Notes: a model not told the origin generated them from the letters alone. Positions 15,747-24,258 are shown, counted from the stretch's first letter. The stretch: DNA of 64,000 nucleotides from Streptomyces sp. CB09001 (GCF_003369795.1 NZ_CP026730.1:4207001-4271000), one strand, 5' to 3'. Translations and numbers: made by a program.

Positions 15747-16925
15747 TCAGAAGGGCGTGATCGTCAGGCGCAGGCGCTGGGGCGCATTGTCCTGGATGTA
15801 CGTGGCGAAGTCACCCACGTCGTCGAAGGCGAAGCCGTACGCCTTGCCGTTGTTCACCACCGAGTGGATCGCCCGCGCGTAGTGGTTGGTGACGGGGGTC
15901 CGGTAGAAGGCCGCCGCGCCGGTCGTGGGCTGGGCGCCGGCGCGCAGCAGCACGGAGCGGTTGAACCCGGCGCCGAGCACCGCGGCCACGGGGCCGCGCA
16001 GGCCGTCGTTGGGCGCGGCAAGGCTGCCGTCGCAGAAGAGGATGTCGCGGGTGGTGGGCCGGTCGAAGGTGAGCGTGGCCGGACCGTGGAAGGTCAGCTT
16101 CCCGTTGCGTACCCGGCCGGTGAAGGTGCCCGCGTTGGTGCGGACGGTGAGGTTCTGCCGCGCGTACCGCTGCCAGACCCGGTCGATGTACGGGCCGTAG
16201 TAGTTCCCCGGGAAGCGTCCGGCGTCGAGGCCGTGCCCGGGGGCGAGGGCCCGCAGGTCGCTCACCACCAGCCGGTCGAACGCCTCGTGCCGTCGCAGGG
16301 CGGCGAAGACGGCCCGCCTGCCGCCCTTGCGCACCGCGCCGGTGGTGTGCCGTCCGCGCCCGGTCAGCTGCAGGCTCATCGGGACACCGAACATGTCGAC
16401 CATGGTCGTGTTGCAGAACATCCCGTCGGCGTTGTGCGTGAACTCCGCGCAGTCGTGCAGGACCGGGTGGTTGGGGTCCGACGCCACCCAGCCGGCCGGG
16501 GTCTGCAGCGCGGGCCGCCCGTTGCCGTCCCGCACCACCCTGAGCTTCAGCTTCCCGCCCAGGGACACGTAGATGCGGCCCGACATACGGGGGAGGGAGA
16601 GATGGGTCTCGCCCTTCGCCGCGAGCGGGATCGCGTAGTCGGTGAACCCGCCCGTCCTGTTGTCCGCGAGGGCGAGCGGGACGGCGTTTCCGGCCCGGTC
16701 GACCCTGACCTGCCGGTCGTTCCGGGTCCCCACGATGTACACATGGACCGACGCGTTCTTGAACTCGCCGCTGTTGTTGACGACGGTCAGCGGCAGTCGC
16801 CCGCCCGCCGCCGCACGGGCCGCGGGTGCGGCGGCGGAGACCAGGGGGCCCGCAAGCGCGGCTCCTCCGGCCGCCACGAGAAGTGAACGGCGCGCTATTG
16901 ACCGCGGACGGTCGTGGATCGTCAT
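15747..16925 (-). CDS. GH64 beta-1,3-glucanase, Tat-exported
   Basis: A 392-aa secreted enzyme. The N-terminus RPRSIARRSLLVAAGGAALAGP is a twin-arginine (RRSLL) export signal. The mature part shows the GH64 thaumatin-like fold: SGEFKNASVHVYIVG at the start, DNRTGGFTDYAIPLAA, CAEFTHNADGMFCNTTMVDMFGVPMSLQL in the middle, and FDRPTTRDILFCDG. GH64 enzymes release laminaripentaose from beta-1,3-glucan of fungal walls. It converges on the chitinase operon. A ribosome site AGAGGAGA precedes the ATG at 16925, with heptamer repeats just upstream of that. Confidence 0.9.
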   Translation of the reverse strand: MTIHDRPRSIARRSLLVAAGGAALAGPLVSAAAPAARAAAGGRLPLTVVNNSGEFKNASVHVYIVGTRNDRQVRVDRAGNAVPLALADNRTGGFTDYAIPLAAKGETHLSLPRMSGRIYVSLGGKLKLRVVRDGNGRPALQTPAGWVASDPNHPVLHDCAEFTHNADGMFCNTTMVDMFGVPMSLQLTGRGRHTTGAVRKGGRRAVFAALRRHEAFDRLVVSDLRALAPGHGLDAGRFPGNYYGPYIDRVWQRYARQNLTVRTNAGTFTGRVRNGKLTFHGPATLTFDRPTTRDILFCDGSLAAPNDGLRGPVAAVLGAGFNRSVLLRAGAQPTTGAAAFYRTPVTNHYARAIHSVVNNGKAYGFAFDDVGDFATYIQDNAPQRLRLTITPF

Positions 16926-16941
16926 CCCGTAATTCTCCTCT

Positions 16942-16996
16942 GATCGGTGATCGGTGATCGGTGAATGGTGAATGGTGAATGGTGAATGGTGATCGG
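16942..16996. repeat. 7-bp tandem repeat upstream of the GH64 gene
   Basis: Eight head-to-tail heptamers: three GATCGGT (16942-16962), four GAATGGT (16963-16990) and a final GATCGG (16991-16996). They start about 16 bp upstream of the GH64 start codon, within its probable 5' leader. The block is low in GC compared with the flanks. Slippage could change leader length. Confidence 0.9.
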
Positions 16997-17117
16997 CTAT
17001 TGGCGAAGGTGACCGTACTGCGATTCACGGCATTCCTTGATTTGTCCGGGATTTTTTCCCGTATGGATCCGTGAATCCTCTTCGTTCCCGCCCTGCGCGG
17101 TTGTGCGTGCGGTAGTG

Positions 17118-17130
17118 TTACCGCCGGTAA
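17118..17130. promoter_or_regulatory. TTACC-N3-GGTAA operator in the thiolase promoter
   Basis: TTACCGCCGGTAA is a perfect 5+5 palindrome with a 3-bp centre, 30 bp upstream of the thiolase ATG. It overlaps a possible -10 (TAGTGT, 17113-17118). It matches the FabG4 promoter site at 9964-9976. Confidence 0.7.
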
Positions 17131-17160
17131 GTCCATGTCGCGGGTGAGGAGCGGTCCGAG

Positions 17161-18447
17161 ATGAGCCCACTGACACAGCAGTCCACGCGCCGCGTCGCCG
17201 TGCTCGGCGGCACGCGCGTCCCCTTCGCCCGCTCCGACGGGCCGTACGCCACCGCCTCCAACCAGGAGATGCTCACCGTGGCCCTCGACGGCCTGGTCGA
17301 GCGGTACGGGCTCCAGGAGCCGGGCGCGGTCGGCGAGTTCGTGGCCGGCGCGGTCCTCAAGCACAGCCGGGACTTCAACCTCGCCCGCGAGACGGTCCTC
17401 GGCTCGGCACTCGACCCGCGCACCCCCGCCTACGACATCCAGCAGGCCTGCGGGACCGGACTCCAGGCGGTGATCGCCGCCGCCAACAAGATCGCCCTCG
17501 GGCAGACCGAGTCGGCGATCGCGGGCGGCGCCGACACGGCGAGCGACGCGCCGCTCGGCGTCAACGACCGGCTGCGCCGCATCCTCCTGGAGGCCCGCCG
17601 GGCGAAGACCACCGGCGGCAGGCTCAAGGCCCTGGCCAAGGTCCGCCCGGGACACCTCGTCCCCGACATCCCGCGCAACGCCGAGCCGCGCACCGGCCTG
17701 TCGATGGGCGAGCACGCCGCGGTGACCGCACGGGCCTGGGGCATCACCCGTGCGGAACAGGACGCGTTGGCCGCCACGAGCCACCGGCGGCTGGCGGCGG
17801 CGTACGAACGCGGCCTCTTCCAGGAGCTGGTGATCCCCTTCCGGGGCCTGGCCCGCGACCAGAACCTGCGCCCGGGCTCGACGGTGGAGAAACTGGCCGC
17901 GCTGAAGCCGGTGTTCGGGCTCGACGGCCCCGGCCCCACGATGACGGCGGGCAACTCCACGCCCCTGACGGACGGCGCCGCGACAGTGCTCCTGGCGAGC
18001 GAGGAGTGGGCCGAGGCCCGGGGCGTCGAACCCCTCGCGTACCTCACGGCGTACGAGACGGCGGCCGTGGACTTCGCCGGCGGGGACGTGGCGGGCGGGG
18101 AGGACGGGCTGCTGATGGCCCCCGCGTACGCGGTCCCGCGGATGCTGGAGCGGGCCGGGCTCGGAACCGGGGACTTCGACCTCGTCGAGATCCACGAGGC
18201 GTTCGCGTCCCAGGTGCTGGCCACGCTGGCCGCCTGGGAGAAGCGCGGCCTGGCCCCGGTGGACCGGGCCCGCCTGAACGTGGCGGGCTCCTCCCTCGCC
18301 ACCGGCCATCCCTTCGCCGCGACCGGCGCCCGTATCGTGGCGACCCTGGCCACCCTGCTCGCCGAGCGCGACGGCCCGGGGCGCGGCCTGATCTCCGTGT
18401 GCGCGGCGGGCGGTCAGGGCGTCACGGCCATACTGGAACGAACATGA
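17161..18447 (+). CDS. Acetyl-CoA C-acyltransferase (thiolase)
   Basis: A 428-aa thiolase that cleaves or condenses beta-ketoacyl-CoA. The nucleophilic Cys is in DIQQACGTGLQAV (about 96-108). The other two active-site blocks are LVEIHEAFASQ (about 341-351) and CAAGGQG (about 415-421). The length and the FadI-like N-terminus (RRVAVLGGTRVPFARSDGPY) fit degradative thiolases. A palindromic operator overlaps its promoter and another overlaps its 3' end. It is followed by an acyl-CoA ligase, so it probably acts in beta-oxidation with the FabG4/MaoC pair. Confidence 0.92.
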   Translation: MSPLTQQSTRRVAVLGGTRVPFARSDGPYATASNQEMLTVALDGLVERYGLQEPGAVGEFVAGAVLKHSRDFNLARETVLGSALDPRTPAYDIQQACGTGLQAVIAAANKIALGQTESAIAGGADTASDAPLGVNDRLRRILLEARRAKTTGGRLKALAKVRPGHLVPDIPRNAEPRTGLSMGEHAAVTARAWGITRAEQDALAATSHRRLAAAYERGLFQELVIPFRGLARDQNLRPGSTVEKLAALKPVFGLDGPGPTMTAGNSTPLTDGAATVLLASEEWAEARGVEPLAYLTAYETAAVDFAGGDVAGGEDGLLMAPAYAVPRMLERAGLGTGDFDLVEIHEAFASQVLATLAAWEKRGLAPVDRARLNVAGSSLATGHPFAATGARIVATLATLLAERDGPGRGLISVCAAGGQGVTAILERT

Positions 18448-18448
18448 C

Positions 18449-18462
18449 TTACCCTCAGGTAA
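18449..18462. promoter_or_regulatory. Operator-like palindrome after the thiolase stop
   Basis: TTACCCTCAGGTAA has the same TTACC/GGTAA half-sites as the upstream operator but with a 4-bp centre. It lies immediately after the thiolase stop, about 210 bp upstream of the acyl-CoA ligase. Confidence 0.45.
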
Positions 18463-18545
18463 CCCCCAAGACTGCACACCTCCGGCGCGGGAAGATCGTG
18501 GAACGCGCACCAACTCCCCACGCGGGCGCCGTACGATCCCGGAAC

Positions 18546-18558
18546 TGACCGCCGGTAA
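18546..18558. promoter_or_regulatory. Operator-like site upstream of acyl-CoA ligase
   Basis: TGACCGCCGGTAA differs by one base from the thiolase operator TTACCGCCGGTAA and lies 113 bp before the ligase start. It is the fourth locus of this motif in the window. Apart from this site and the one at 18449, the 223-bp gap holds nothing else recognisable. Confidence 0.5.
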
Positions 18559-18670
18559 CCCATGTCCGCGGAACCGGCGATGAACGCCTCGGCGCGCGAG
18601 GCACGTACGTCATGCAGCAGAGCAGCGACAGCAGAAGCAGTGTCTTTGCTGCACGTCCCAGGAGCCGCCC

Positions 18671-20599
18671 GTGTCCACCCCGCTTCCGTCCTTCGCCGCA
18701 TCCGCCGCCTACGCCGACTCGCCCGGCCCCACCCTGGTGGCGCCCGAGACGCGGATGCTGGACGGGACCGTACGGGAGGCGTACGTACCGCCCTTCGCGC
18801 CGCCGGTGCGCCGCGGGTCCCTCGCCGACCTGCCCTTCGACAACGCGGCGGCGGTTCCGGGCCAGGTCGTCCTCAGCCGCCGCTCACCGGACGGCGGCTG
18901 GTCCGACGTCACGGCGGCCGAGTTCGCCGGTCAGGTGCTGGCGGTCGCCAAGGGCATGATCGCCGAGGGCCTGCTGCCGGGCGACCGCATCGCGATCATG
19001 GCGCGGACGACGTACGAGTGGACCCTGCTGGACTTCGCCGCGTGGGCGGCCGGGCTGGTCACCGTCCCCGTCTACCCGACCTCCTCCCTCTTCCAGACCC
19101 GCTGGATCCTCCAGGACTCCGGCGCCGTCACCCTCGTCACCGAGACCACCGCGCAGGCCGCGGCGCTCGGCCCCGAGCTGGACCGCATCCCCGACCTCAA
19201 GCACCTGTGGGTCATGGAGAAGGGGCACGTGGAGCGGCTGGCGGAGCTGGGCGCGCGGGTGCCCGACGCTGAGGTGGAGGTGCGCCGCGGCATGCTCGGC
19301 CCGGGCACACTGGCCACCCTCATCTACACCTCCGGCACCACCGGCCGCCCCAAGGGCTGCGTGCTCACCCACGGCAACTTCTTCGCCGAGGTCGACAACG
19401 CCATCGAGCTGCTCTATCCCGTCTTCAAGGCGGAGACCGGCGAGGAGCCCTCGATCCTGCTCTTCCTGCCGATGTCCCACGTCTTCGGCCGCATGGTCGC
19501 CGTCGCCTGCGTCCGCGCCCGGGTCCGCCTCGGCCACGCGCCCAGCCTGAAGCCGGAGGACCTGCTGCCCGACCTGGCGGCCTTCCGCCCGACCTGCCTG
19601 CTGACCATCCCGTACATGCTGGAGAAGGTCTTCAACAGCGCCCGCGCCAAGGCCGAGTCCGGCGGCCGGGCCTCCGCCTTCGACCGGGCCGTCTCGGTGG
19701 CGGTGCGCTACGGCGAGGCCAAGGAGGCCCGCCAGACCGGCACCGGCGGCGGCCCCGGCCGCGGCCTGAAGACCGCCCGCTCCTTCTACGACCCGCTCGT
19801 CTACCGGAAGATCCGGGGTGCCATGGGCGGCCGGGTCAAGTACGCCATCTGCGGCGGCTCCCCGCTCGGCCGCCGCCTGGCCGCCTTCTACGCCGGCGCC
19901 GGCATCGAGATCTTCGAGGGCTACGGCCTCACCGAGACCACCGCCGCGGCCACCGTCACGCCCCCGCTCAAGCCGCGCCTGGGCACGGTCGGCTGGCCGC
20001 TGCCCGGCACCCGCATCCGTATCGCCGCCGACGGCGAGATCCTCGTCGCCGGGGAGCAGGTCCTGCACGGCTACTGGGACCCGCAGGCCGGCGGCGTCGT
20101 CCAGGCCGCACCGGACGGCTGGTTCGCCACCGGTGACATCGGCAGCCTGGACGACGAGGGCTATCTGACGATCACCGGCCGCAAGAAGGAGCTGCTGATC
20201 ACCGCGGGCGGCAAGAGCGTCGCCCCGGCCCCGCTGGAGAACTGGCTGCGCTCCCACCCCCTGATCTCCCAGTGCATCGTCCTGGGCGACCGCCGCCCCT
20301 ACGTCACCGCCCTGTTCACCCTCGACCCCGACGGCGTCACCCACTGGCGCCGCATGAACGGCAAGCACCCGGTGCCGCCGGAGCTGCTGACCGACGACGA
20401 GGACGTCCACGCCGTGCTCCAGCGCGCGGTCGACGAGGCCAACAAGCTGGTCTCCCGCCCGGAGTCCATCCGCCGCTTCGCCGTCCTGCCCAGGGACTTC
20501 ACCGAGTGGGAGGGCCACCTGACCCCCTCCATGAAGCTCCGGCGCGAGGTGATCATGCGGGACTTCGCGGGGGCGGTGGAGGCGCTGTACGAGGGGTAG
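18671..20599 (+). CDS. fadD: Long-chain acyl-CoA synthetase (AMP-binding)
   Basis: A 642-aa adenylating ligase. The P-loop motif LIYTSGTTGRPKGCVLTHGN lies at about 218-237, the A5-type motif EGYGLTETTAA at about 416-426, the hinge region GWFATGDIG...GYLTITGRKKELLITAGGKSVAP at about 483-520, and it ends with a catalytic-type Lys region TPSMKLRRE. It activates fatty acids with ATP and CoA at the membrane. GTG 18671 follows AGGAG with good spacing. Placement next to the thiolase and the shared operator suggest co-regulation in fatty acid use. Confidence 0.92.
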   Translation: MSTPLPSFAASAAYADSPGPTLVAPETRMLDGTVREAYVPPFAPPVRRGSLADLPFDNAAAVPGQVVLSRRSPDGGWSDVTAAEFAGQVLAVAKGMIAEGLLPGDRIAIMARTTYEWTLLDFAAWAAGLVTVPVYPTSSLFQTRWILQDSGAVTLVTETTAQAAALGPELDRIPDLKHLWVMEKGHVERLAELGARVPDAEVEVRRGMLGPGTLATLIYTSGTTGRPKGCVLTHGNFFAEVDNAIELLYPVFKAETGEEPSILLFLPMSHVFGRMVAVACVRARVRLGHAPSLKPEDLLPDLAAFRPTCLLTIPYMLEKVFNSARAKAESGGRASAFDRAVSVAVRYGEAKEARQTGTGGGPGRGLKTARSFYDPLVYRKIRGAMGGRVKYAICGGSPLGRRLAAFYAGAGIEIFEGYGLTETTAAATVTPPLKPRLGTVGWPLPGTRIRIAADGEILVAGEQVLHGYWDPQAGGVVQAAPDGWFATGDIGSLDDEGYLTITGRKKELLITAGGKSVAPAPLENWLRSHPLISQCIVLGDRRPYVTALFTLDPDGVTHWRRMNGKHPVPPELLTDDEDVHAVLQRAVDEANKLVSRPESIRRFAVLPRDFTEWEGHLTPSMKLRREVIMRDFAGAVEALYEG

Positions 20600-20653
20600 G
20601 CGCTGCACGGGCGTCAGGCGCTGGACTGGGGGCAGGGCCCTTCCAGCGGGTGC

Positions 20654-20755
20654 TCAGCGGCGGGTGCCCAGCGGCGGGTCTCGGCGGCGGGCGATGTCGG
20701 TGACCAGACCGGGCCCGCAGCCGAGGTCGGCCACCTGCCCCTGCGGCCCGATTTG
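20654..20755 (-). pseudogene. Remnant of a class I SAM methyltransferase
   Basis: A minus-strand fragment reads QIGPQGQVADLGCGPGLVTDIARRR and stops at 20654. VADLGCGPG is methyltransferase motif I. Nothing else of the fold is present, and the fragment begins beside the cold-shock terminator. It is probably a leftover of a deleted methyltransferase gene. Confidence 0.5.
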
Positions 20756-20764
20756 TGAAAGGCA

Positions 20765-20797
20765 GGAGCCCCGTCGCCGAAACCGGCGCGGGGCTCC
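20765..20797. terminator. Hairpin downstream of cold-shock gene
   Basis: GGAGCCCCG (20765-20773) and CGGGGCTCC (20789-20797) form a perfect 9-bp stem with a 15-nt loop that can itself pair (CGCCG/CGGCG). It lies 18 bp after the csp stop on the minus strand. Confidence 0.85.
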
Positions 20798-20814
20798 TTG
20801 GGTACTGCTGTCAA

Positions 20815-21018
20815 TCAGACAGGAGTGACATTCTCCGCCTGCGGACCCTTGGGGCCCTGCGTGACGTCGAAGGACACCTGCTGGTTCTCCTCGAGGGAAC
20901 GGAATCCCTGAGCGTTGATCGCGGAGTAGTGGACGAAGACGTCCGGGCCGCCGCCTTCCTGGGCGATGAAACCAAAGCCCTTTTCGGCGTTGAACCACTT
21001 CACGGTTCCGGTAGCCAT
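20815..21018 (-). CDS. Cold-shock protein (CspA family)
   Basis: A 67-aa single cold-shock domain. RNP1-type KGFGFIAQ and RNP2-type VFVHYSAI are both present, framed by MATGTVKWFNAEKG and SFDVTQGPKGPQAENV. It acts as an RNA/ssDNA chaperone. A leader of about 115 nt lies between the promoter at 21141-21169 and the ATG. It is noticeably lower in GC than its surroundings, as seen for thermo-responsive csp leaders. The length is exactly that of Streptomyces ScoF-type proteins. Confidence 0.97.
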   Translation of the reverse strand: MATGTVKWFNAEKGFGFIAQEGGGPDVFVHYSAINAQGFRSLEENQQVSFDVTQGPKGPQAENVTPV

Positions 21019-21140
21019 AAGCCCTCCTTGGGCCCAAAGGGTTGCCCTGCTCCAGAACCAGCAAGTGTGAAGACTTTGAATGCCGCACAACTGCATACGT
21101 CTGAGAACGACGAGAGCCCGCGGTCACATGCTCCGCAGGC

Positions 21141-21169
21141 TCTGTACTGCAAGGGAAACCAAACTGCAA
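21141..21169 (-). promoter_or_regulatory. Predicted promoter of the cold-shock gene
   Basis: On the minus strand, TTGCAG (21169-21164) is separated by exactly 17 bp from TACAGA (21146-21141), close to the housekeeping -35/-10 consensus. It predicts a transcript with a csp leader of about 115 nt. Confidence 0.55.
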
Positions 21170-21309
21170 CTTGCTGTGAGCCTAGCACGCAGGCCCCCGA
21201 GCGCAACAGAGGTCAAGATCACTTCACCCGGACGTTTGAACACCTGCGCCGATCGGCTGACGCCGGGGTCGGCGTCGGGCGGATGCCGGCGGAGGGCTAG
21301 CCTCCCGAT

Positions 21310-22161
21310 GTGGACAATTCTCGCACCCGGCCGCGTGTCGGCCACATCCAGTTCCTGAACTGCCTGCCCCTGTACTGGGGGCTCGCGAGAACAGGCACGC
21401 TCCTCGACTTCGAGCTGACGAAGGACACCCCGGAGAAGCTCAGCGAGCAGCTGGTGCGCGGCGATCTCGACATCGGTCCCGTCACCCTGGTCGAATTCCT
21501 CAAGAACGCCGACGACCTCGTCGCCTTCCCCGACATCGCCGTCGGCTGCGACGGCCCCGTGATGTCGTGCGTGATCGTCTCCCAGGTCCCGCTGGACCGC
21601 CTGGACGGCGCCCGGGTCGCCCTCGGGTCGACCTCACGCACCTCCGTACGCCTCGCCCAGCTGCTCCTGGCGGAACGGTTCGGTGTCCAGCCGGACTACT
21701 ACACCTGCCCGCCGGACCTGAGCCTGATGATGCAGGAGGCCGACGCGGCCGTCCTCATCGGGGACGCGGCCCTGCGCGCCAACATGATCGACGGCCCGCG
21801 CTACGGCCTCGACGTGCACGACCTGGGCGCCCTGTGGAAGGAGTGGACGGGCCTGCCGTTCGTCTTCGCGGTCTGGGCGGCCCGGCGCGACTACGCGGAG
21901 CGCGAGCCGGACATCACCCGCAAGGTGCACGAGGCCTTCCTCGCCTCCCGGAACCTCTCCCTTGAGGAAGTGGAGAAGGTCGCGGAGCAGGCCGCCCGCT
22001 GGGAGGCCTTCGACGAGGACACCCTGGCGAAGTACTTCACCACCCTCGACTTCCGCTTCGGCGCCCCGCAGCTGGAGGCGGTCACCGAGTTCGCCCGCCG
22101 CGTCGGCCCCACCACGGGCTTCCCGGCGGACGTGAAGGTGGAGCTGCTCGACACCCCCTGA
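21310..22161 (+). CDS. mqnA: Chorismate dehydratase, futalosine pathway
   Basis: A 283-aa periplasmic-binding-like enzyme, MqnA, which removes water from chorismate to give 3-[(1-carboxyvinyl)oxy]benzoate, the substrate of MqnE (gene at 2285). Family marks are the N-terminal RVGHIQFLNCLPLYWGL (about 7-23), GDLDIGPVTLVEFLKNADDLV, the SxxSRTSVRLAQLLL-like block and LIGDAALRANM. GTG 21310 is used. GGAGG (21291-21295) could pair with CCTCC (21301-21305) just before it, which might hide the ribosome site or simply overlap the promoter. Confidence 0.94.
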   Translation: MDNSRTRPRVGHIQFLNCLPLYWGLARTGTLLDFELTKDTPEKLSEQLVRGDLDIGPVTLVEFLKNADDLVAFPDIAVGCDGPVMSCVIVSQVPLDRLDGARVALGSTSRTSVRLAQLLLAERFGVQPDYYTCPPDLSLMMQEADAAVLIGDAALRANMIDGPRYGLDVHDLGALWKEWTGLPFVFAVWAARRDYAEREPDITRKVHEAFLASRNLSLEEVEKVAEQAARWEAFDEDTLAKYFTTLDFRFGAPQLEAVTEFARRVGPTTGFPADVKVELLDTP

Positions 22162-22233
22162 CCCCGACGCGCCCCGGGTGCCGGTGCGGGCGGGCCACTA
22201 CCCTGCTCGCAGGTACCGGCGTACGGGGGAGGG

Positions 22234-24078
22234 GTGGACGCCATGCGGCCGCTCGAAGTCGACGAACCCACCGTCGTGGGGCCCTACCGGCTGCTCGGCC
22301 GGCTCGGCTCCGGCGGCATGGGCCGGGTCTACCTGGGCCGCAGTGCGGGCGGCCGCACGGTCGCGGTGAAGATCGTGCACCCGCACTTCGCGCTGGACGA
22401 GGAGTTCCGGGCCCGGTTCCGGCGCGAGGTGGCCGCCGCGCGCCGGGTCGGCGGCGCCTGGACCGCGCCCGTACTGGACGCCGACCCCGAGGCACGCGTC
22501 CCGTGGGTCGCCACGGCGTACGCGGCCGGCCCGTCCCTGACGGCGGCCGTCGCGGAGGGCGGCCCGCTGCCCGCCCACTCGGTACGGGCGCTCGGCGCGG
22601 GCCTCGGCGAGGCGCTGGCGGCCGTGCACGAACTGGGCCTCGTCCACCGTGACGTGAAGCCGTCCAACGTCCTCCTCACCCTCGACGGCCCCCTCCTGAT
22701 CGACTTCGGCATCGCCCGCGCCACGGAGGGCACGGCTTCCCTGACCTCGAAGGGCGTGTCCATCGGTTCCCCCGGCTACATGTCACCCGAGCAGATCCTC
22801 GGCAAGGGAGTGACCGGCGCGGCGGACGTCTTCTCGCTGGGCGCCGTGCTGGCGTACGCGACGACGGGGCAGCCGCCCTTCCCGGGCGACTCCTCGGCCG
22901 CGCTCCTCTACAAGGTCGTCCACGAGGAGCCGAGCCTCGACGGCCTGGACGGGGAACTGCGCGAGCTGGTCGCCTCCTGCCTGGCCAAGGACCCGGCCGC
23001 CCGTCCGGTCCCCGCCGAGGTGGCCCGGCGGCTGGCCCCCGAGGGCGCGGCCCGCCTGGTGACCGGCGGCTGGCTGCCGGGGGCGCTGGTGGAGCGGGTC
23101 AGCCGCAGCGCCGTACGGCTGCTGAACCTGGAGGCGGCGGAGACGGGGCCGGGGGCGGTCGCGGGGGAGGCGTCGGGCCCGGGGGCGGGGGAGGCGTCGG
23201 GCCCGGTGGGCTTCAGCCGGCCGTCGGTCACGGCGGGCGGGGATAACGGGACGGGCGCTCCGCGGGGACCGGAGGACCGGGCGGCACCCACGCCCGCCGG
23301 TGCCTCCGGCACCTTCGGTCCTCCCCCGGTGATGCCGACACCCACGGCGCCCTCGACGCCACTCCCACCGCCACCGCCACCGCCACCGGCCTCCTCCTCA
23401 TTCGTCCCCGGCGCGAGGGGCCCGGAGCAGCCGGGCGGCGATGCGGGCGCCGGGCCCCTCGCGCCGGGGACCGGGCAGGGTACGGGCCCGGGCACGGGGT
23501 ACCCGCCCGGCAGGCTCGCGCTCTCCGTCGCGGCGACCTCGACGCAGGGCGCCCAGGGACGCGGCCGCCGGATCAGCTGCACCGTGGCACTGGCGGTGGC
23601 GGGCGCGCTGGCGGCGGTGACGGTGGGGTCGGTGTTCGTCCTGGACCTGCTGCCGGGCTCGGGCAACGACGCGCACAACGCGGGCGGCAACGAGGCCTCC
23701 CACGATCCCCCGGCCGCCACCCCCGGCGGGCTGCCCGCGCGCTACCTCGGCACCTGGGAGGGCCAGGCCGCCGCCCTGAACGGCAAGCTGCCGCTGGGCA
23801 CCTTCCGGATCACCATCAAGCAGGCGAAAATCGGCCAGGAACTGGGCAGGCTCCGCCAGACCGACGCGCTGGGCGGTGTCTGCGTCGACGTGATCACCCT
23901 CAAGAAGGTGACGCAGAAGCAGATCGTCGCCGGGTCCGTCGGCGCCGAGGGCAACCACGACGGCTGCAACCCGGCGCCCACCACGGTCACCTTCACCCCG
24001 GTCGGCGACGACCTCGACTACGCGTCGAAGAGCGAGGAGTCGGGCCGACCGAAGGCACGGCTGTCGAAGATCAAGTAG
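22234..24078 (+). CDS. PASTA-less membrane Ser/Thr protein kinase
   Basis: A 614-aa receptor-type kinase. The catalytic domain at about 15-275 shows LGSGGMGRVYLG (P-loop), VAVKIVHPHF (Lys), HRDVKPSNVLL (about 139-149) and DFGIARATEG. A long Pro/Gly-rich linker with a polyproline run (about 370-390) precedes one membrane helix (about 450-472). An extracellular domain of about 130 residues follows, starting LPARYLGTWEGQAAALNGKLP. GTG 22234 follows GGGGAGG; ATG 22243 is an alternative. The sensor domain resembles no common kinase sensor. It is the first of two tandem kinases before the T7SS ATPase. Confidence 0.92.
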   Translation: MDAMRPLEVDEPTVVGPYRLLGRLGSGGMGRVYLGRSAGGRTVAVKIVHPHFALDEEFRARFRREVAAARRVGGAWTAPVLDADPEARVPWVATAYAAGPSLTAAVAEGGPLPAHSVRALGAGLGEALAAVHELGLVHRDVKPSNVLLTLDGPLLIDFGIARATEGTASLTSKGVSIGSPGYMSPEQILGKGVTGAADVFSLGAVLAYATTGQPPFPGDSSAALLYKVVHEEPSLDGLDGELRELVASCLAKDPAARPVPAEVARRLAPEGAARLVTGGWLPGALVERVSRSAVRLLNLEAAETGPGAVAGEASGPGAGEASGPVGFSRPSVTAGGDNGTGAPRGPEDRAAPTPAGASGTFGPPPVMPTPTAPSTPLPPPPPPPPASSSFVPGARGPEQPGGDAGAGPLAPGTGQGTGPGTGYPPGRLALSVAATSTQGAQGRGRRISCTVALAVAGALAAVTVGSVFVLDLLPGSGNDAHNAGGNEASHDPPAATPGGLPARYLGTWEGQAAALNGKLPLGTFRITIKQAKIGQELGRLRQTDALGGVCVDVITLKKVTQKQIVAGSVGAEGNHDGCNPAPTTVTFTPVGDDLDYASKSEESGRPKARLSKIK

Positions 24079-24128
24079 CGGGACCGGGTCTCCACCCGCC
24101 CACTGCCTCCGCATCCGCCGCGCCATGC

Positions 24129-24160
24129 CCCGGTAATGGCCCTGCCCGGTAATGGCCCTG
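24129..24160 (+). repeat. 16-bp perfect tandem duplication before the second kinase
   Basis: CCCGGTAATGGCCCTG occurs at 24129-24144 and directly again at 24145-24160. A second small duplication, GTTCGTCAAGG at 24213-24223 and 24225-24235, lies nearer the kinase start. Both are in the 180-bp promoter gap, which otherwise has no clear motif. Confidence 0.8.
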
Positions 24161-24258
24161 CCCCCTTTGTTACTACTGTGTCTGCGATACGAGCACCGGT
24201 GATGAGATGACCGTTCGTCAAGGCGTTCGTCAAGGTTTCGCTACGGGGAAGGCCCGCC

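Noticed and set aside
16942..16996. Tandem heptamers as a CRISPR-like array
   Set aside because: Units are 7 bp and contiguous with no spacers. No cas gene is present.
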